Below are positions 61,641 through 64,000 of a stretch of 64,000 bases of DNA, one piece after another. The stretch is from Chitinophaga tropicalis. GTDB taxonomy: Bacteria; Bacteroidota; Bacteroidia; Chitinophagales; Chitinophagaceae. The DNA lies in assembly GCF_009758205.1 (NCBI RefSeq), contig NZ_WRXN01000004.1:372001-436000 (forward strand). Direction: 5' to 3'. The notes under the pieces are model-generated. The model was not told the origin of the DNA, did no database searches, and saw only the letters and a list, made by a program, of their open reading frames with translations. The translations under genes were made by a program, and so were the position numbers. Position 1 is the stretch's first letter. Each line of letters opens with the position of its first letter.

Positions 61641-64000
61641 ATGAAAGCTATAGTTACCCCACTAAGCGAACAGGACAGTGCACGAATGCTTCGGGAATAT
61701 GGATTGCTTTATCCTTTTAAAGACCAGGAACTGGACCAGTTTACAGAGCTGGCCATGCTTACCTGTGGGGCATCAGCCTCAATGATATCTATTGCAGGTA
61801 CAGATAAACAGATCATTGTTTCTTCCATAGGCAATACCTCCCTGCCTTTTAAACATGAGGTACCGCTGGCTGACAATAACGGTCATATCCAGGGCGCTCT
61901 CAGCGTAATGAACGACGAGCCCCTTCAGCTTTCAGCAGCGCAGGAGCAGGCGCTTTCCATCATTAAAGACAGGATGGTCGCATATATACGCCGCCGCCGG
62001 ATACAGATAGAAAGTAATTATTATGAAAGACTGTTTGACATGTCTGACGGGCTGGTCTGCGTTTCTGACACCAGTGGCCAGCTATTAAAGCTCAACAATG
62101 CTTTTAGCCGGCAGCTGGGATGGGATGAACAATTCCTGCTTAATACCCCCATCCTGGAAATAGTGCACCCGGACGATATCGAAAGCACTACTGAAGAACT
62201 GCAAAGGCTTTCAGCAGGGCATTCCTCCATCCGTTTCCAGAACAGGCTAAGAACATCGACCGGCGAATACAGGCACCTGTTATGGGGGGCTGTCCCCGAA
62301 CCGCTTACCGGCTATATTTTTGCCGTAGGCTGGGATATCACCAGGGAAAAAATGCGGGAAGAAGAACTGATGGCCAGTGAAAATGAGCTACGCAACTTCC
62401 GCGAGTATTCCCATGGCATGATCTGTAAACATGATCTGAACGGGAAGCTGCTGTATGTGAACCAGGCCGGGGCGGACAGCATAGGCTACTCTCCTTCTGA
62501 AGTGAAAGGCATGAGCCTCTTTGATGTAGTACCAGAGAATTTCCACTCAGAGCTGAAGTTCTACCTAAAACATATCAGGCAGGAAGGCAAAGCCAGTGGG
62601 CTGATGCATGCCAGGCATAAAAAAGGCAATGTGCGGACCTGGCTGTTCAACAATGTAATAGCTAAAGATATAAAAGGAGAACCTTATGTAATTGGTAACG
62701 CCACAGACATCACAGAAAGGCATGAGCTGGAGAAAGACCTGAAACGTACAAAGGAGCAGCTGGAACGTACTAACCATGTGGCACGCATAGGCGGTTGGGA
62801 ATATAACCTGGTAACGGGTAAAGTATGGTGGTCTAAAGTAACGAAAGAGATACATGAAGTACCGGACGATTATATATCAGATCCTGCCCGTAGCATGGAG
62901 TTTTACAAGGAAGGGGAAAGCAGGAACAACCTGGCGATGGTAGTAGAAAGAGCTATCACTACAGGTGAGCCCTGGGACCTGACAATGGAACTGATAACAA
63001 CCACAGGAAAGGAACTCTGGGTGAGAACCATTGGCTATGCCGAGTTTGAGAACGGCAAATGCAAAAGGCTGTATGGTACTTTCCAGGATACAGACGCTAT
63101 CAAGAGAGCAGAAATAGAGCTGCGGAATGCAAAGCTCCAGGCGGAGCAGGCCAGCAGGGCTAAATCTGAGTTCCTGGCTAATATGAGCCATGAGATCAGG
63201 ACCCCGCTGAATGGCGTGATAGGGTTTACAGACCTGGTCATGAAAACAGAGCTGAATGAAACACAGCATCAGTATATCTCTATCATTAACCAGTCTGCCA
63301 ATGCCCTGCTGAGCATCATAAATGATATCCTTGATTTCTCAAAGATCGAAGCCGGCAAACTGGAGCTGGATATAGATAAATTTGATCTTTATGAGTTCAG
63401 CAGCCAGGCCAGTGATATACTGAGTTACCAGGCGCAGCAGAAGGGACTGGAAATGCTGTTGGACGTATCTCCCGACCTGCCCCGTTTCATGTGGGCAGAC
63501 ACTGTCCGGTTGAAACAGATACTGGTCAACCTGCTGGGCAATGCCGTAAAATTCACGGAAGAAGGCGAGATAGAGCTTCGTATAGCTCCGACAGAAATGG
63601 CAAAGAACGGGATTGCAACCATACGGTTTGAGGTCAGAGATACAGGCATTGGTATACGCCCGGAAAAACAGCAGAAGATCTTTGACGCCTTTCTACAGGA
63701 AGACATCTCTACCACTAAAAGATATGGAGGCACAGGCCTGGGACTTACCATATCCAATAAACTGCTGGCCCTGATGGGCAGCAGGCTGCAGCTGAAAAGT
63801 GAACCGGGCAGCGGCAGCTGTTTCTTTTTTGATGTAACGGCCAGGACGGAAGATGGGGCCCCTATTACCTGGGCCAATATCAACTCCATCAAAAGGGTAC
63901 TGATAGTGGACGATAATGCCCATAACCGTATTATCCTGAGTAAAATGCTGCAAATGAAAGATATACAGGTAGAAGAGGCCAGGAATGGCATTGAGGCATT
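61641..64000 (+). CDS. Multi-PAS hybrid histidine kinase (3' end outside window)
   Basis: At least 786 codons encode a cytoplasmic sensor kinase. A short GAF-like N-terminus covers about 1-110 (LTCGASASMISIAGTDKQII). Three PAS domains follow (about 125-235, 245-365, 370-490; SDTSGQLLKLNNAFSRQLGW, CKHDLNGKLLYVNQAGADSI). HisKA is intact (NMSHEIRTPLNGV, His517), as is HATPase (DTGIGIRPEKQQKIFDAFLQ, then GGTGLGLTISNKL). A receiver begins near 755 (VLIVDDNAHNR) and runs off the right edge. It has no signal peptide or membrane span. It is divergent from the tail-collar cluster and could regulate it, which is inferred only from position. Confidence 0.93.
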   Translation, partial: MKAIVTPLSEQDSARMLREYGLLYPFKDQELDQFTELAMLTCGASASMISIAGTDKQIIVSSIGNTSLPFKHEVPLADNNGHIQGALSVMNDEPLQLSAAQEQALSIIKDRMVAYIRRRRIQIESNYYERLFDMSDGLVCVSDTSGQLLKLNNAFSRQLGWDEQFLLNTPILEIVHPDDIESTTEELQRLSAGHSSIRFQNRLRTSTGEYRHLLWGAVPEPLTGYIFAVGWDITREKMREEELMASENELRNFREYSHGMICKHDLNGKLLYVNQAGADSIGYSPSEVKGMSLFDVVPENFHSELKFYLKHIRQEGKASGLMHARHKKGNVRTWLFNNVIAKDIKGEPYVIGNATDITERHELEKDLKRTKEQLERTNHVARIGGWEYNLVTGKVWWSKVTKEIHEVPDDYISDPARSMEFYKEGESRNNLAMVVERAITTGEPWDLTMELITTTGKELWVRTIGYAEFENGKCKRLYGTFQDTDAIKRAEIELRNAKLQAEQASRAKSEFLANMSHEIRTPLNGVIGFTDLVMKTELNETQHQYISIINQSANALLSIINDILDFSKIEAGKLELDIDKFDLYEFSSQASDILSYQAQQKGLEMLLDVSPDLPRFMWADTVRLKQILVNLLGNAVKFTEEGEIELRIAPTEMAKNGIATIRFEVRDTGIGIRPEKQQKIFDAFLQEDISTTKRYGGTGLGLTISNKLLALMGSRLQLKSEPGSGSCFFFDVTARTEDGAPITWANINSIKRVLIVDDNAHNRIILSKMLQMKDIQVEEARNGIEA

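Overview
The window looks like chromosome from a Bacteroidota soil or gut-type glycan degrader, closest in style to Chitinophaga or a relative (Chitinophagaceae). The evidence is three SusC/SusD pairs, a hybrid two-component system of the HTCS type, an ECF sigma/FecR/STN-SusC relay, a type IX secretion C-terminal domain on a chitinase, a DUF6520-like small peptide, and weak Shine-Dalgarno use. No rRNA, tRNA, CRISPR array, integrase or transposase was seen.

Region 1 (1-24.5 kb) is polysaccharide utilisation. On the plus strand a GH31 enzyme cut by the left edge is followed by SusC, SusD and a surface lipoprotein. A minus-strand block then holds GH31, a GH2-like enzyme and a sialate/acetyl esterase, followed by a second SusC/SusD pair. 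Divergent from that GH31 is an HTCS regulator (periplasmic propeller sensor, kinase, receiver and AraC DNA-binding domain in one chain). The enzyme mix suggests a branched, acetylated hemicellulose, but this is inference.

Region 2 (24.5-35.2 kb) is mixed. It has a GNAT acetyltransferase; a tight sigma factor / small anti-sigma-like / ClpP operon; a small lipoprotein; a secreted GH19 chitinase; an alpha/beta esterase; a PAS histidine kinase with a receiver-CRP response regulator; and a trio of MauE/DoxX-like membrane protein, small two-cysteine exported peptide and membrane-anchored propeller-like protein.

Region 3 (35.2-48.7 kb) contains a FecI/FecR-type relay (sigma, FecR, STN-containing SusC, SusD), a large CHASE3-GAF hybrid kinase with three receivers, a plant-BSP-like metallopeptidase, RmuC, and a small outer-membrane barrel preceded by a long inverted repeat.

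Region 4 (48.8-52.9 kb) is a compact operon of 4-hydroxyproline 2-epimerase, a D-amino-acid (probably D-hydroxyproline) dehydrogenase and a DUF885 metallopeptidase.

Region 5 (53.1-61.4 kb) is the least explained part. Six co-directional genes without signal peptides include a phage-tail-collar protein, a papain/C39-like cysteine peptidase, an 884-residue protein with a proline-rich hinge and a 206-residue beta-rich protein. A TPR histidine kinase carrying a CxxCH motif and a LytTR response regulator lie immediately downstream. No phage structural, packaging or integration genes are present. The window ends inside a multi-PAS hybrid histidine kinase.

A recurring intergenic element (an approximately 20-bp perfect hairpin with a TTC/GAA loop, followed by GGCCTGCGGCCGGC) appears at several gene ends, whole or truncated, and is probably an interspersed repeat acting as a terminator.
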